Positions 10,264 through 20,716 of a DNA stretch of 64,000 nucleotides are shown piece after piece (the stretch's first letter is position 1; the number at the start of each line of letters is the position of its first letter). A program made the position numbers and the translations under genes. The stretch spans positions 6,797,858-6,861,857 of the forward strand of contig NC_089272.1 of the NCBI RefSeq assembly GCF_963678975.1, in the 5' to 3' direction. A model generated the notes under the pieces. The model was given only the letters and a program-made list of their open reading frames with translations. It made no database searches and was not told the origin of the DNA. This DNA is from Dysidea avara. Its lineage: Eukaryota > Porifera > Demospongiae > Dictyoceratida > Dysideidae.

Positions 10264-11210
10264 TGACTGCTCTATTAGAATGACTGCTCTATTAGAGTAT
10301 CTCGATCTCGCACTTGCTGCACCAAGTTGGATTTCGTGTTATAACTCCGTGGCTTTAAGTCTGATTCTTCTACACCCTTGATGAGCCTTTCTAAGATGAT
10401 TACTCCATCTGTACAATGATTTTCAAAGCATTACCCCAAGCGGTTTATCTGGTAGGCGTGGCAAGCAGTCGTTTTTTTATTAGCTAATCTCGATTGCACA
10501 ATTGTCACACACTGTTGGTTTTTTCATTGTATCTTCCTGGTTTTTAGCTCGATTTCTTTCAAACCACTAAAGGTTTGAGGTTCAATAGTTAACCTATTCA
10601 CCCACCGATTTTCAGCTTCTTCCCATATGCGGTATACCCTGTAGGCGTGACAACATATTGGTGTTATTTTTCGTGAATAATTTTTTTTATTTCAGAAAAA
10701 AATTTTTTTTATACCGGCCCTAATGGCACTCCCATCCTCCCCGATCTCTAGCTAGAAGTTAAACCTAATTTAATTTATAAATGACAAAAAGCAGAAAAAT
10801 TGCTCATAACCCTTTGCCTGTTTATCGTATTCCAGCCAAAGTTGGTACCGAGATGCGCCTTTATACCCCCCTTCTGTGTGCCAAATTTCAAGGCAATCGG
10901 ATATGGCGTTCGCAGTTTTTGTAAGTGTGCGACAAGAGGAAGAAAAATAAGAAGAAAAAAAAAACGAAGAAACTAAGCCAATTTTTGAAGTCGCATATCT
11001 CGGGAACGCGTGAAGCGATTTTGCTCAAATTTGGAATGTGGAGTGCTGAAGTTGGAGGGCATGTCCACAGCAAAAACCGTCTTGTTTCATCAAGGCAGCA
11101 CAGAGCTATGGAGGTACGAAAATTGCATTTTCTTTCTTCCTGTCAATATACTCACGGGTGTTACGCGCCAGCTTCTTGGGCCGCACGACACACTACCGTG
11201 TGTCTTGATA
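10264..11210 (+). repeat. conserved tail of composite repeat A
   Basis: The tail begins with GTGACTGCTCTATTAGA motifs. It holds two copies of GCGGTTTA-CTG-TAGGCGTG-like sequence (10440, 10629), an A-rich AAGAAGAAAA stretch, and the terminal block ending GCCGCACGACACACTACCGTGTGTC-TTGATA. Compared with B and C it has an extra ~120 bp at about 10683-10802. The short plus-strand frame at 10925-11230 recurs in the other copies only because the DNA is repeated; no domain was recognised. Confidence 0.85.
11187..11204 (+). other. terminal hairpin of composite repeat A
   Basis: GACACAC-TACC-GTGTGTC forms a 7-bp stem with a 4-base loop, 6 bases from the last conserved base (CTTGATA). Identical hairpins end B (16875-16892), C (50296-50313) and D (40306-40323). 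A subterminal hairpin is a hallmark of rolling-circle elements, but the final CTTGATA is not the usual CTRR. Confidence 0.8.
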
Positions 11211-11250
11211 TAATGCATCAAATCTCATAATAATTGAATATTACTCTAAC

Positions 11251-11761
11251 CTTGCTCAAAGCTCACTTCTGACTCCATTGTAGCTGTTGAAATGGAGATA
11301 ATATTCGGCTGAACAAGCTGTTGCTCCAATTGACAGGAAGACTCCATCTCTTTGTGAGACACACTTAATGGTTCTTTAAAATTAACTTTTACACATGACA
11401 TAAGCACTGTAACTTTGGTTAATAGTCAGATTGTCTGTGTACCACAATGCACTATATACTAGTGGTTGTAATCTAGTTTTGTAATTGTTTTCATGCAGCT
11501 CATTATAGAACTTTTCTGAACTTGTACAGAAGCACTCTGTGATTTTTAGTTTTATGATATATACTACTGTCAAAATATTTAACTATTCTAATGTTGACAT
11601 TACACATGTATGGTGTATGCATGCTTATAGCTACTAGTTAACTACTAACCTGGTTCAGCTAGGACCTGGCCTGCTTCTGACTCATCTGATTCACAAGTTC
11701 TGTCAGGCGTTGGTGGTACAGCATTTGCAGGTTGACTGTCTGGTTGGATGGAAGAAACCAT
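11251..11761 (-). pseudogene. hAT transposase N-terminal exons (two exons)
   Basis: Exon 1 (11761-11650) begins MVSSIQPDSQPANAV and ends at CCAG|GTTAGT. Exon 2 (11349-11251) follows acceptor CACAAAG and ends at CAAG|GTTAGAG. Both junctions are phase 1, and the joined frame stays open for about 70 residues. Low-complexity Ser/Glu/Gln-rich N-termini of this kind precede the zinc-finger part in hAT transposases. The remaining exons are missing because composite repeat A starts about 40 bases beyond exon 2. The assignment rests on strand, order and position within the terminal repeats, not on a recognised domain. Confidence 0.45.
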
Positions 11762-12258
11762 TTCTGAACGTTTTTCTACATGATATCATAAGCTTAGCTA
11801 ACTAGCCTAAGTAGCTAATGCTCCATGCAGCCTATAAGTGCTACAGTATATAATGCTTCAATTATTTAACTAGTTTATTGCCCTCAACACAATAACTGAC
11901 TTACTCCATAACTCTAAGATAGACATTTTATGCTTCCTTATCTTGTTTTGTATTATCACATTTTTCTGCCATAATATACCGACTCACCATTAAAATTTTG
12001 ATAAAAATCGAGTAACCATTTAAAAAAACTCTTGATAATGCCTGCTACTGTTGTTACTCTGTTTCACTGATTTACTTAACTACTCTACTATATATTGAGG
12101 TGAGTACAGGTATAGATTCTATTATGTGTGGCACAGTAGTGTTGTCTAGTAACGTTTGAGTAGAAATTTAGGGTGCCAAAACTCAGGCTTGCTCTGCCTG
12201 AATTGCTGAAAGTTTTACCGAGGCAGCTGCCTCAATGGTAGCTACGCCACTGGGCTTA

Positions 12259-12715
12259 TAGACGATATGTATGCCATAAAGTTTCTAATAAACAGGTGAT
12301 TCATCTCACAATGGTGACTGAATGTATTGTGGTCTATGGGGAACGTACAAAATCGCCTCATTGTGTCTATGGTAGACCAGCTATGGACGATTCTTTGACA
12401 GCAACAAATTCCTCTAACTCGAAAGTAATATGTTGCAATTGAGAAGCCACACCCATAGATCTAGTGGTGAGTTATTGTCTGAGTAGCATTCGCTGCCTAT
12501 ACTTTTGTATTGGATTAATGAGAATCAGTCACCATTGAGACTCGGCACCATGCAAACCTAATTTATTTCAAATATATTAGTATGCATATTGTCTATTGAG
12601 TTATGAAAGGCTATCATTACCTCACAATTTAAAGTGGTCTGTATTAAAAAGGTTGAAATTCCTTATTAATATTACACACATATTTGCCTTTAGGAGAGCA
12701 TGTTCTAATGTATTA
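12259..12715. other. unassigned sequence between repeats A and B
   Basis: About 460 bp with no coding segment or repeat recognised. It separates the right end of the hAT-like element from the left end of composite repeat B. Confidence 0.5.
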
Positions 12716-13043
12716 TCTAATCCAAAACAGCCAAGCTGTAAAAAAGTGTGCGGCCCTCAAAAAAGGCTATGGTGAAAAAAGATGTGAAATCCAAGGTGGC
12801 GGCCAAGAAATGGCTGTGATAGTAGGTTAATGGTAAAAATTTTAATAACGACAATTCAGGTGAATTTGGTGCCGCTTGGTCAATTGGCACAAAATTCACC
12901 TGAATTGTCGTTATTAAAATTTTTACCATTAACCTACTATCACAGCCATTTCTTGGCCGCCACCTTGGATTTCACATCTTTTTTCACCATAGCCTTTTTG
13001 AGGGTCGCACACCTTTTCTACAGCTTAGCTGTTTTGGATTAGA
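12716..13043. repeat. 328-bp near-perfect palindrome
   Basis: The left arm starts TCTAATCCAAAACAGCC and the right arm is its complement, ending GGCTGTTTTGGATTAGA. The arms are about 150 bp with few mismatches around a short centre. Because both strands read alike, mirror-image open frames appear on both strands (12717-12929 minus, 12830-13042 plus); these are artefacts of the palindrome. A transcript or single strand would fold into a long hairpin. Confidence 0.95.
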
Positions 13044-13230
13044 TTTCACTTCTTTTTGTATTTGCATACCCAAAGCCAGCCTATGGCCTGCTTTGGGACT
13101 TTTTAAACCTATCTTTTTTTCTTTACCACAGGAAAAAGAAAAGATGAAGCAGATGTACCTTAAATATTTCTGATTTTATCAGTAAATGTACAAATTATAT
13201 ATATAATACATATATTTATTACAGAACTGT

Positions 13231-16073
13231 CCATGGTGGTTTCTTTGTAACTGAACACTCTTCAAGGTAACTTCTTCTAGCTGTTCTCTCTACAGGGTGA
13301 TTTATTTAAAGCTGGATTCTGTACAGGTGATTTTTTTGCTGCTGAGCTCTTTACAGAATAGTTTCTTTGTAGCTGAACTCTCTACAAGGTAACTTCTTCT
13401 GACTGATCTCTCTACAGGGAGATTTGTTTGTAGCTGAACTCTCTACAGGTGATTTGTTTGCAGCTGAACTATCTAGATGATGGTTTCTTTTTACTGTAGC
13501 TGAACTCTCTACAAGGTAATTTCTTCTAGCTGAACTCTCTACATGGTAGTTTCTTTGTAGCTGAACTCTCTACAAGATAACTTCTTCTAACTGATCTTTC
13601 TACAGGGCAATTTGTTTGTGGCAGAATTTTCTACAGGGTGATTTCTTTGCAGCTGAACTCTCTACATGGTGGTTTATTTTACTGTAGCTGAACTCTCTAC
13701 AAGGTAATTTCTTCTAGCTGATCTCTCTACAGGGTGAATTGTTTATAGCTGAATTCTATACAGGTGATTTGTTTGCAGCTGAGCTCTTTACAGAATGGTT
13801 TCTTTGTAGCTTAACTCTCTACAAGATAACTTCTTCTAACTGAACTCTCTACAGGGAGATTTGTTTGCAGCTGAACTTTCTTCATGATGGTTTCTTTGTA
13901 GCTGAACTCTCTACAAGGTAACTCCTTCTAGCTGAACTCCCTACATGGTGGTTTCTTTGTAGCTGAACTCTCTACAAGGTGACTTCTTCTAGCTGATCTT
14001 TCTACAGGGTGATTTGTTTGTAGCTGATTTTTCTACAGGGTGATGTGTTTGCAGCTGAACTCTCTATACGGTGGTTTCTTTGTAGCTGAACTCTCTACAA
14101 GGTGACTTCTTCTAGCTGATCTCCCTACAGGGTGATTTGTTTGTAGCTGAACTCTCTACAGGTGATTTGTTTGCAGCTGAACTCTCCACATGATGGTTTC
14201 TTTAAATTTGTAGCTTACCTCTCTACAAGGTAACTTCTTCTAGCTGATCTCTCTACAGGGTGATTTGTTCGTAGCTGAACTCTCTTCATGATGGTTTCTT
14301 TGTAGCTGAACTCTCTACAAGGTAACTTCTTCTAACTGAACTCTCTACAGGGAGATTTGTTTGCAGCTGAACTCTCTTCATGATGGTTTCTTTGTAGCTG
14401 AACTCTCTACAAGGTAACTTCTTCTAGCTGAACTCCCTACATGGTGATTTGTTTGCAGCTGAACTCTCCACATGATGGTTTCTTTAAATTTGTAGCTGAA
14501 CTCTCTATAAGGTAACTTCTTCTAGCTGATCTCTCTACAGGGTGATTTGTTTGTAGCTGAACTATCTGCAAGATAATTTCTTCTAGCTGATCTCTCTACA
14601 GGGTGATTTGTTTGTAGCTGAATTCTGTACAGGTGATTTGTTTGCAGCTGAGCTCTTTACAGAATGCTTTCTTTGTAGCTGAACTCTCTACAAGGTAACT
14701 TCTTCTAACTAAACTCTCTACAGGGAGATTTGTTTGCAGCTGAACTCTCTTCATGATGGTTTCTTTGTAGTTGAACTCTCAACAAGGTAACTTCTTCTAG
14801 CTGAACTCCCTACATGGTGGTTTCTTTGTAGCTGAACTCTCTACAAGGTGACTTCTTCTAGCTGATCTTTCTACAGGGTGATTTGTTTGTAGCTGAATTC
14901 TGTACAGGTGATTTGTTTGCAGCTGAGCTCTTAACAGAATGGTTTCTTTGTAGCTGAGCTCTCTACAAGGTAGTTTCGTCTAGCTGATGTCTCCACAAGG
15001 TCACTAGTTTGTAGCTGAACTTTCTACATGATGGTTTCTTTGTAACTGAACTCTCTACAAGGTAACTTCTTCTAGCTGATCTTTCTACAGGGTGATTTGT
15101 TTGTGGCTGAACTCTCTACAAGGAAACTTCTTCTAGTTGATCTCTCTACAGGGAGATTGGTTTGTAGCTGAACTCTCTACAGGTGATTTGTTTTGCAGCT
15201 GAACTCTCCACATGATGGTTTCTTTGTAGCTGAACTCTCTACAAGGTAACTTCTTCTAGCTGATCTCTCTACAGGGTGATTTGTTTGTAGCTGAATTCTG
15301 TACAGGTTATTTGTTTGCAGCTGAGCTCTTTACAGAATGGTTTCTATGTAGCTGAACTCTTTACAAGGTAATTTCTTCTAGCTGATGTCTCTACAGGGTC
15401 ACTAGTTTGTAAATGAATTCTCTACATGGTGGTTTCTTTGTAACTGAACTCTCTACGAGGTAACTTCTTCTAGCTGATCTCTCTACAGGGTGATTTGTTT
15501 GTAGTGGAATTCTGTACAGGTGATTTTTTTTGCAGCTGAGATCTTTACATAATGGTTTCTTTGTAGCTGAACTCTTTACAAGGTAACTTCTTCTAGCTGA
15601 TGTCTCTACAGGGTCACTAGTTTGTAAACGAATTCTCCACATGGTGGTTTCTTTGTAACTGAACTCTCTACAAGGAAACTTCTCCTAGCTGATCTCTCTA
15701 CAGGGAGATTTGTTTGTAGCTGAACTCTCTACAGGTGATTTGTTTGCAGCTGAACTCTCTACATGATGGTTTCTTTGTAGCTGAACTCTCTACAAGTTAA
15801 CTTCTTCTAGCTGATCTCTCTACAGGGTGATTTGTTTGTAGCTGAACTCTCTACATTGTGGTTTCTTTGTAGCTGAACTCTACAAGGTGATTTCTTCTAG
15901 CTGAATTATCTCTTTCTATAGTTGCATGAATTCCCTACAAGGTAACTTCTTCTAGCTGATATCTCTACAGGGTGAATTGTTTGTGGCTGATCTCTCTACA
16001 GGGTGACTTGTTTGTAGCTGATCTCTATACAGGTTACTTGTTTCTAGCTGATCTCTTGAATTCTCTTCGGGTG
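13231..16073. repeat. minisatellite array B, 30/31-bp monomers
   Basis: The largest array in the window, with about 90 monomers of the same four types as array A. The same order of four (AAGGTAACTTCTTCTA, GGGTGATTTGTTTGTA, GGTGATTTGTTTGCA, TGATGGTTTCTTTGTA endings) recurs many times, giving a ~122-bp higher-order period. A few monomers carry a short TTTAAA or TTACTG insertion, repeated at several places, which indicates local amplification. Confidence 0.92.
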
Positions 16074-16898
16074 ACTGCTCTATTAGGATGACTGCTCTAT
16101 TAGAGTATCTCGATCTCGCACTTGCTACACCAAGTTGGATTTCGTGTTATAACTCCGTGGCTTTAAGTCTGATTCTTCTACACCATTGAAGAGCCTTTCT
16201 AAGATGATAACTCCATCTGTACAGCGATTTTCAAAGCATTATCCCAAGCGGTTTATCTGGTAGGCGTGGCAAGCAGTCGTTTTTTATTAGCTAATCTCGA
16301 TTGCATAATTGTTACACACTGTTGGTTTTTTCGTTGTATCTTCCTGGTTTTTAGCTCGAACCATAAAAGGTTTGAGGTTCAATAGTTAACCTATTCACCC
16401 ACCGATTTTCAGCATCTTCCCATACGCGGTTTACCCTATAGGCGTGACAACATATTGGTGTTATTTTTCGTGAATAATCGCTCATAACTTTTAGCCTGTT
16501 TATCGTATTCCAGCCAAAGTTGGTGCAGAGATGCGGCTTTTTACCCCCTTTCTGTGTGCCAAATTTCAAGGCGATCGGATATGGCGTTCGCGTTTTATAG
16601 CAGTTTTTGTAAGTGTGCGAAAAGAGGAAGAAAATTAAGAAGAAAAAAAAAACGAAGAAACTAAGCCAATTTTTGAAGTCGCATATCTCGGGAACGCTTG
16701 AAGCGATTTCGCTCAAATTTGGAATGTTGCGTGCTGAAGGTGGAGGGAGTGTCCACAGCAAAAATCGTCTTGTTTCATCAAGGCAGCACAGAGCTACGGA
16801 GGTGCGAAAATTGCGTTTTCTTTCTTCCTGTCAATATACTCACAGGTATTACGCGCCGGCTTCTTGGGCCGCACGACACACTACCGTGTGTCTTGATA
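16074..16898 (+). repeat. conserved tail of composite repeat B
   Basis: Collinear with tails A and C: paired CTCTATTAGA motifs, GCGGTTTATCTGGTAGGCGTGG at 16248, its relative at 16426, an A-rich stretch, and the terminal hairpin 16875-16892. A minus-strand frame (16761-16351, 136 codons) is open here and has a related, equally oriented frame in tail D. Confidence 0.85.
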
Positions 16899-18612
16899 TT
16901 TATGTAGCTGTGGTACTAAATTGATGTTCACCTTTAGCAGTTGTTCTTCATGTTTTTGCTAAGCAATTAACTTTGATCACTAGGGTATCATTTGTAGCAG
17001 TCATTTATTTAATTTTACCCAATAAAATAACATATGAAAAGTTAGTGGCCAAACAGTCTAATAGAGTGGTTGCACAAATAATTACATTAGACATCCTTAG
17101 AAAAACGTGTGTCAAGAATCCATTGCCAGAATTCATAAAATCTGTATATTTGCTTGCACTGTCACAGCACAAGTACAGATAGCTTATCCACTACAGTGCT
17201 ACATTCAAGGTATTAATATACTAGAAGGATGACAGTTTAGCTGGTCTAGTTTCTGAAATCACCACTTTTAGTTGGAGCACTCACAAGGTCAGATGCCTAG
17301 TTACATTTGCCATTGTGATAAAAGAGATTTTCTGACACAGTTATGCAGAAACAAAAGCAGTTTAACTTCTCTGTACCGACTTATGGATAGACCTGTTTCA
17401 AAAATTCATGGGCAAATACATGCTATTTTTTACCATGTAGGCCGAAAGCAAACAGGCTATTCTCTAGTAGGTTAGTACCTGATAACAGACGATTATCAAC
17501 ACCGAAGTAGTTTGACTGTTAGTTACTTTACAATCCGCATTAAAAGAAAGGATGGCGCCAGAGTTGATGTTTTCATATGAATGTGAGCCCCAGCTATCAG
17601 TTATTGGCTCAAAAGTGAAATGGACATTATGATTCACTTTCAGCTATGTTCAGCCCATTACACAGTGCTACAAACAGTGTGCGAAATTTCCAGTCAATTA
17701 CACCAGGTGTCAGTCCATAATTGAATATGTCCAGAAACACTATCCTTTCGAAGTTTGTAGTGTTGTGATTAGGCTAGGAGGGAGGCCGGACATGATGGTA
17801 TTGACATGTAATTAAGTTATGTGTTTTTGGCTTGTACTGACCACAAAGGCATGCCTAAGTTTACCTCTGAGGTTAACAGTTTACTATGTTGTACCAGCCT
17901 ACTTGTATCAGTCGCCTGTACTGCAGTAGTATAACGTATTTATAACTTGATTGCCATTAGTACTTATACTTGTGGTATTCATGATCACCTGTACAACCAG
18001 TTTTTAAGCTAGAATGAACAAGGCATCAGTGAATCTGCTCACATTAGGGATAGAGTCACTATATATTCTAAGCCATGGCAGCATAAGCCAAGTGTGACCA
18101 TATAGCTATATCATTCCAAGGCAAATAGAAGGCCTTGACTGAAGTCTTTATGACTCCTTTCCTACAAAGGCCCAATTGATTCCATAGAAGCCCTTTCATG
18201 TGACCAGTAGCTACTCTTTAAAATGCTGTACTATCAGTACCTGTGAGTGTTTGATAAGTAATCAGCTCTACAGTACATTGGTGGTCCCAATGTTTGAAAC
18301 AAACATACAAGTGGTAGAAACACAGGAAAGGAGTAACAATAAAAGTTAAAATGTCCAGTCAAATTGCTTGATGTCCACTCAAATTTCACAATGCCCTGAC
18401 AGTACGACAGGTCATGTCTGAAAAGTTATTTCACACACTGTACAAATGATGAACAGCAGGAAAGCACCTCTGTAAGTAATGTATCTACCGCAAAGAATTC
18501 AGATGATTCACGCGTCTCAACTATTGACTTGAAAGTGAAGTGGCCATTACACTTCTCTTTCATCTATTTTCAGCCTGTTGCTCGGTGTTGCAAATGGAGA
18601 CTCCTCTGCGGT
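16899..18612. other. unassigned sequence with two related short hairpins
   Basis: No coding segment recognised. Segments near 17600-17690 and 18520-18600 resemble each other; each has a short inverted repeat around AAGTGAA...TTCACTT and a following TTCAGCC(T/C)(G/A)TT. The rest looks single-copy within this window. Confidence 0.4.
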
Positions 18613-18930
18613 CGGGTTTAACTCTGAAAGTTACTGGCATTCGGGGCTGAAACTTTGCCAGATCATACAATTGGCTAAGTAGATTATAACAATTTAACAA
18701 GAAAGAATTTGAAAAATGCATCATTACATGTGTGTCAGGTTTTCACAGATTTTGTCTCAATAAAGAGTTTTTAAAGTATTAACTGGTGCTAGAGGTAACA
18801 CAACATCAGCTTTGTTTTGAAATTTTTACCGAAGTTTGCATACATTTTCAGTTATTTATCTGGCTGGCCGTGGGTGCACACCTGTTTTACTTAAACAAAG
18901 TTGTAGCAGGAAGAAGTGGGATTATTATTA
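18613..18930 (+). repeat. direct repeat bracketing BEL-2, left copy
   Basis: Matches 21585-21905 over about 320 bp with scattered differences (shared GAAACTTTGCCAGATCATAC and TTTAACAAGAAAGAATTTG). Both are in the same orientation and bracket the second BEL element. They are not its LTRs, since they lie outside the LTR-like segment 20717-21255. Probably an older interspersed repeat. Confidence 0.75.
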
Positions 18931-18998
18931 AACATGGATATTGATTTACTTCTAGAATGGGAGGTAAAGGTGTGCAAATGGTGGGAAAACAGAGAACC

Positions 18999-19859
18999 TT
19001 AACTTTGACTACATACCTCATTGCCACCAACCTTCTTAATTAGAAGTTCAGTTGCATCACACGTCTGTGTTCGATATTTGTTGTCACCAAAGGTGTTCAA
19101 ATGTAATTTTTCTCTTTTAATTGACCTTAAACCCAGCTTACTTCTGATGGCTTCAGTGATGTAACTTCTCTGACTACCATTGTCAAAAAGAATGCGAATG
19201 TTGACCTCCTTAGTTCCATCTGAGTAAGAAACCACAGCCCTAGCTGTCTGCAGAAGTATGGCTTTCTTGTCCTTAATGGAGTTAGTGGTGTTTGCTGCAG
19301 TTGTTTTATCAACTGGTGGTTCCTTTGTATCTACTGTTAATGGCTTGTTGACCAAGGTGTCACATAAAGATTGATGATGACGTTTATGACATCTCCTACA
19401 GTTCTTGTTAGGATCACAGTCCTTCACATAGTGCTGTGGTTTAAGGCATACAAAACATGTCCCTCCCCGCATTAAAATAGCACATCTCTCCTTGAGATCT
19501 TTTACCACTTGACAGGAGGAGGAGTAATGCTCACCTTCACAATAAACACATTTTGGTATCTGACTACCAGTAAACAATGCGGAGGATGTTGATGGAGACT
19601 TAGGAGGGACATGTTGTTTCATCATGGTGGCTTTATTCACGTTACTGACTTCTCTAGCCTCTACTTCAACCTTTATAGTTTCAAGGATTGTTTCTAATTT
19701 CCAAACTTCCCCCTTTGAGTCTCATGCTATTCGTAATCGTACTTTGTTTGGGAGTTTCGGCATGATAATAAGAATTAACAAACTGCCGTATTCTTGCATG
19801 TTGATTCCCAGTGATGTTAGACTGCGTGTATGTACAGTTAATTTGTCATAAAGCATTCT
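18999..19859 (-). pseudogene. BEL-2 gag C-terminus, zinc knuckles and protease (broken)
   Basis: This continues the gag frame after the stop at 19860. It has a second in-frame stop (TGA) near 19722. Three Cys/His knuckles follow: CVYCEGEHYSSSC, CFVCLKPQHYVKDC and CRRCHKRHHQSLC. The protease motif reads LFDNGSQRSYIT: the residue after the catalytic Asp is Asn, where the family has Ser or Thr, so activity is doubtful. The reading frame ends at 18999 and no downstream pol sequence follows. Confidence 0.82.
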
Positions 19860-20561
19860 CTACAATTGTTGACGGTCAACTGTGCATTTGGGTAGCTTTA
19901 ATAGCTCATCCATGTGTGGTGATAAAATAGTCTGGGGGTCACCAAACCTTTCTTGAAGCAGTGAAACTGCAGTATCATAATTACTGTCTGTCAGTGGCAG
20001 ACCCTGAATCACTTGACTCGCAGCTCCCTCCAACAGTGAGTGTAAATAATTAAACTTGTCAATTTTTGATAAACTTGGATTTTCATGTACTGCTGATTTT
20101 AAAGTATCCCAAAAGGGTGTCCAAGACATCACACTACCCTTAAATTTGTGAAGTTCTAATTTGGGAAGCCTTGCTTTGGCAGGTGAGGGAGTTGGAACTG
20201 TTGGTGGCATGACAGCTAGTGTAGATGGACTAACCGGATTAGTGGTCAAGGTTAAAAATTCATTAATTCGTGTCTTGTAATCTAGTACCTTGAGGTTAAT
20301 AGTGTCAGAATCTTTGATCTCATGTTCTATTTTGTCGATATTACAAAGCGCCAATATATCATCATCATGTTTTTGTAAAATTGTTAATTTGTTTTGCGAC
20401 TGTTGATTCAATATTTTCAATCTACCCACCTTGTCCTTAGCTTCATCAGGAGCAAGAGACAACAATTCATCTAATTCATTGGTTAATCTGGTGAGCACTC
20501 CCCGGTGGCCTACCCGGACTGCTTTAAGCCAGTCCAAACTGACTGTGGATGATGTATCTGT
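19860..20561 (-). pseudogene. BEL-2 gag, N-terminal part
   Basis: An open frame of about 230 codons from 20561, with no clear ATG remaining; the first recognisable residues are LDWLKAVRVG. An Ala/Leu-rich helical N-terminus is followed by a Pro-rich spacer (about residues 105-130) and the Pao gag core with LPKLELHKFKG and FWDTLKSAVHENPSLS. The TAG at 19860 is in frame with the downstream segment, so it is a premature stop. Confidence 0.8.
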
Positions 20562-20693
20562 CGTTTCAGGGCTTCAATTTCTAAGAGCAATGTAGAAGGA
20601 GAAAAACGGTTCGATTACAGCTAATTGCACTACCTTTACAGGTGCCTATCAACCCGGCACCAAGGAATTCAGGTTTAGATCGGTGATAATTGA

Positions 20694-20711
20694 GCCCCAT
20701 GTTGGGTGCCA
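20694..20711 (-). other. primer-binding site of BEL-2
   Basis: TGGCACCCAACATGGGGC on the minus strand, directly inside the LTR end. It fits the TGGCNNCCAACNTGGGGC pattern seen in many LTR elements. Confidence 0.6.
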
Positions 20712-20716
20712 CTTTT

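Larger units (their letters stand above)
8389..11210 (+). mobile_element. composite palindrome-minisatellite repeat A (left-truncated)
   Basis: The order is half palindrome (8389-8587), T-rich linker (8588-8780), minisatellite array (8781-10263), conserved tail (10264-11210). The same order occurs in B, and reversed in D; C lacks the palindrome. The left palindrome arm is reduced to its innermost part, so the palindrome now starts directly against hAT transposase coding sequence. No transposition protein is encoded. The superfamily is unknown. Confidence 0.7.
7626..12252 (-). mobile_element. hAT-like transposon with 6-bp target duplication, middle replaced by composite repeat A
   Basis: The left terminus CAGTGGCGTAGCCAGG and the complement of the right terminus (CAGTGGCGTAGC) form a 12-bp inverted repeat, bracketed by GGCTTA at 7620-7625 and 12253-12258. 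Two N-terminal exons and a C-terminal coding block of an hAT transposase lie inside on the minus strand, in the expected order. The central part of the transposase, which should hold the catalytic residues, is absent; composite repeat A occupies its place. Typical hAT duplications are 8 bp, so 6 bp is atypical. Similar CAG(T/G)GGCG termini with 5-bp repeats occur at 57215 and 58205. Confidence 0.72.
12716..16898 (+). mobile_element. composite palindrome-minisatellite repeat B (most complete copy)
   Basis: All four modules are present: palindrome (12716-13043), linker (13044-13230), minisatellite array (13231-16073), tail (16074-16898). The left end is TCTAATCC directly after an A, and the right end is CTTGATA before T. 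At both ends, homology to the other copies stops at these points while the flanks differ, which supports discrete termini of a mobile unit. No obvious target duplication is visible. Confidence 0.75.

Noticed and set aside
10925-11230. Lys-rich frames conserved in tails A, B and C (10925, 16613, 49947)
   Set aside because: They cover the A-rich tract and the terminal hairpin and are shared only because the DNA is repeated; frames differ in length and start, and the diverged copy D lacks them.
12717-13042. Paired near-identical frames on both strands of the palindrome
   Set aside because: Mirror images caused by the inverted arms. Similar sequence recurs at each palindrome, including the first residues of the frame at 8436.
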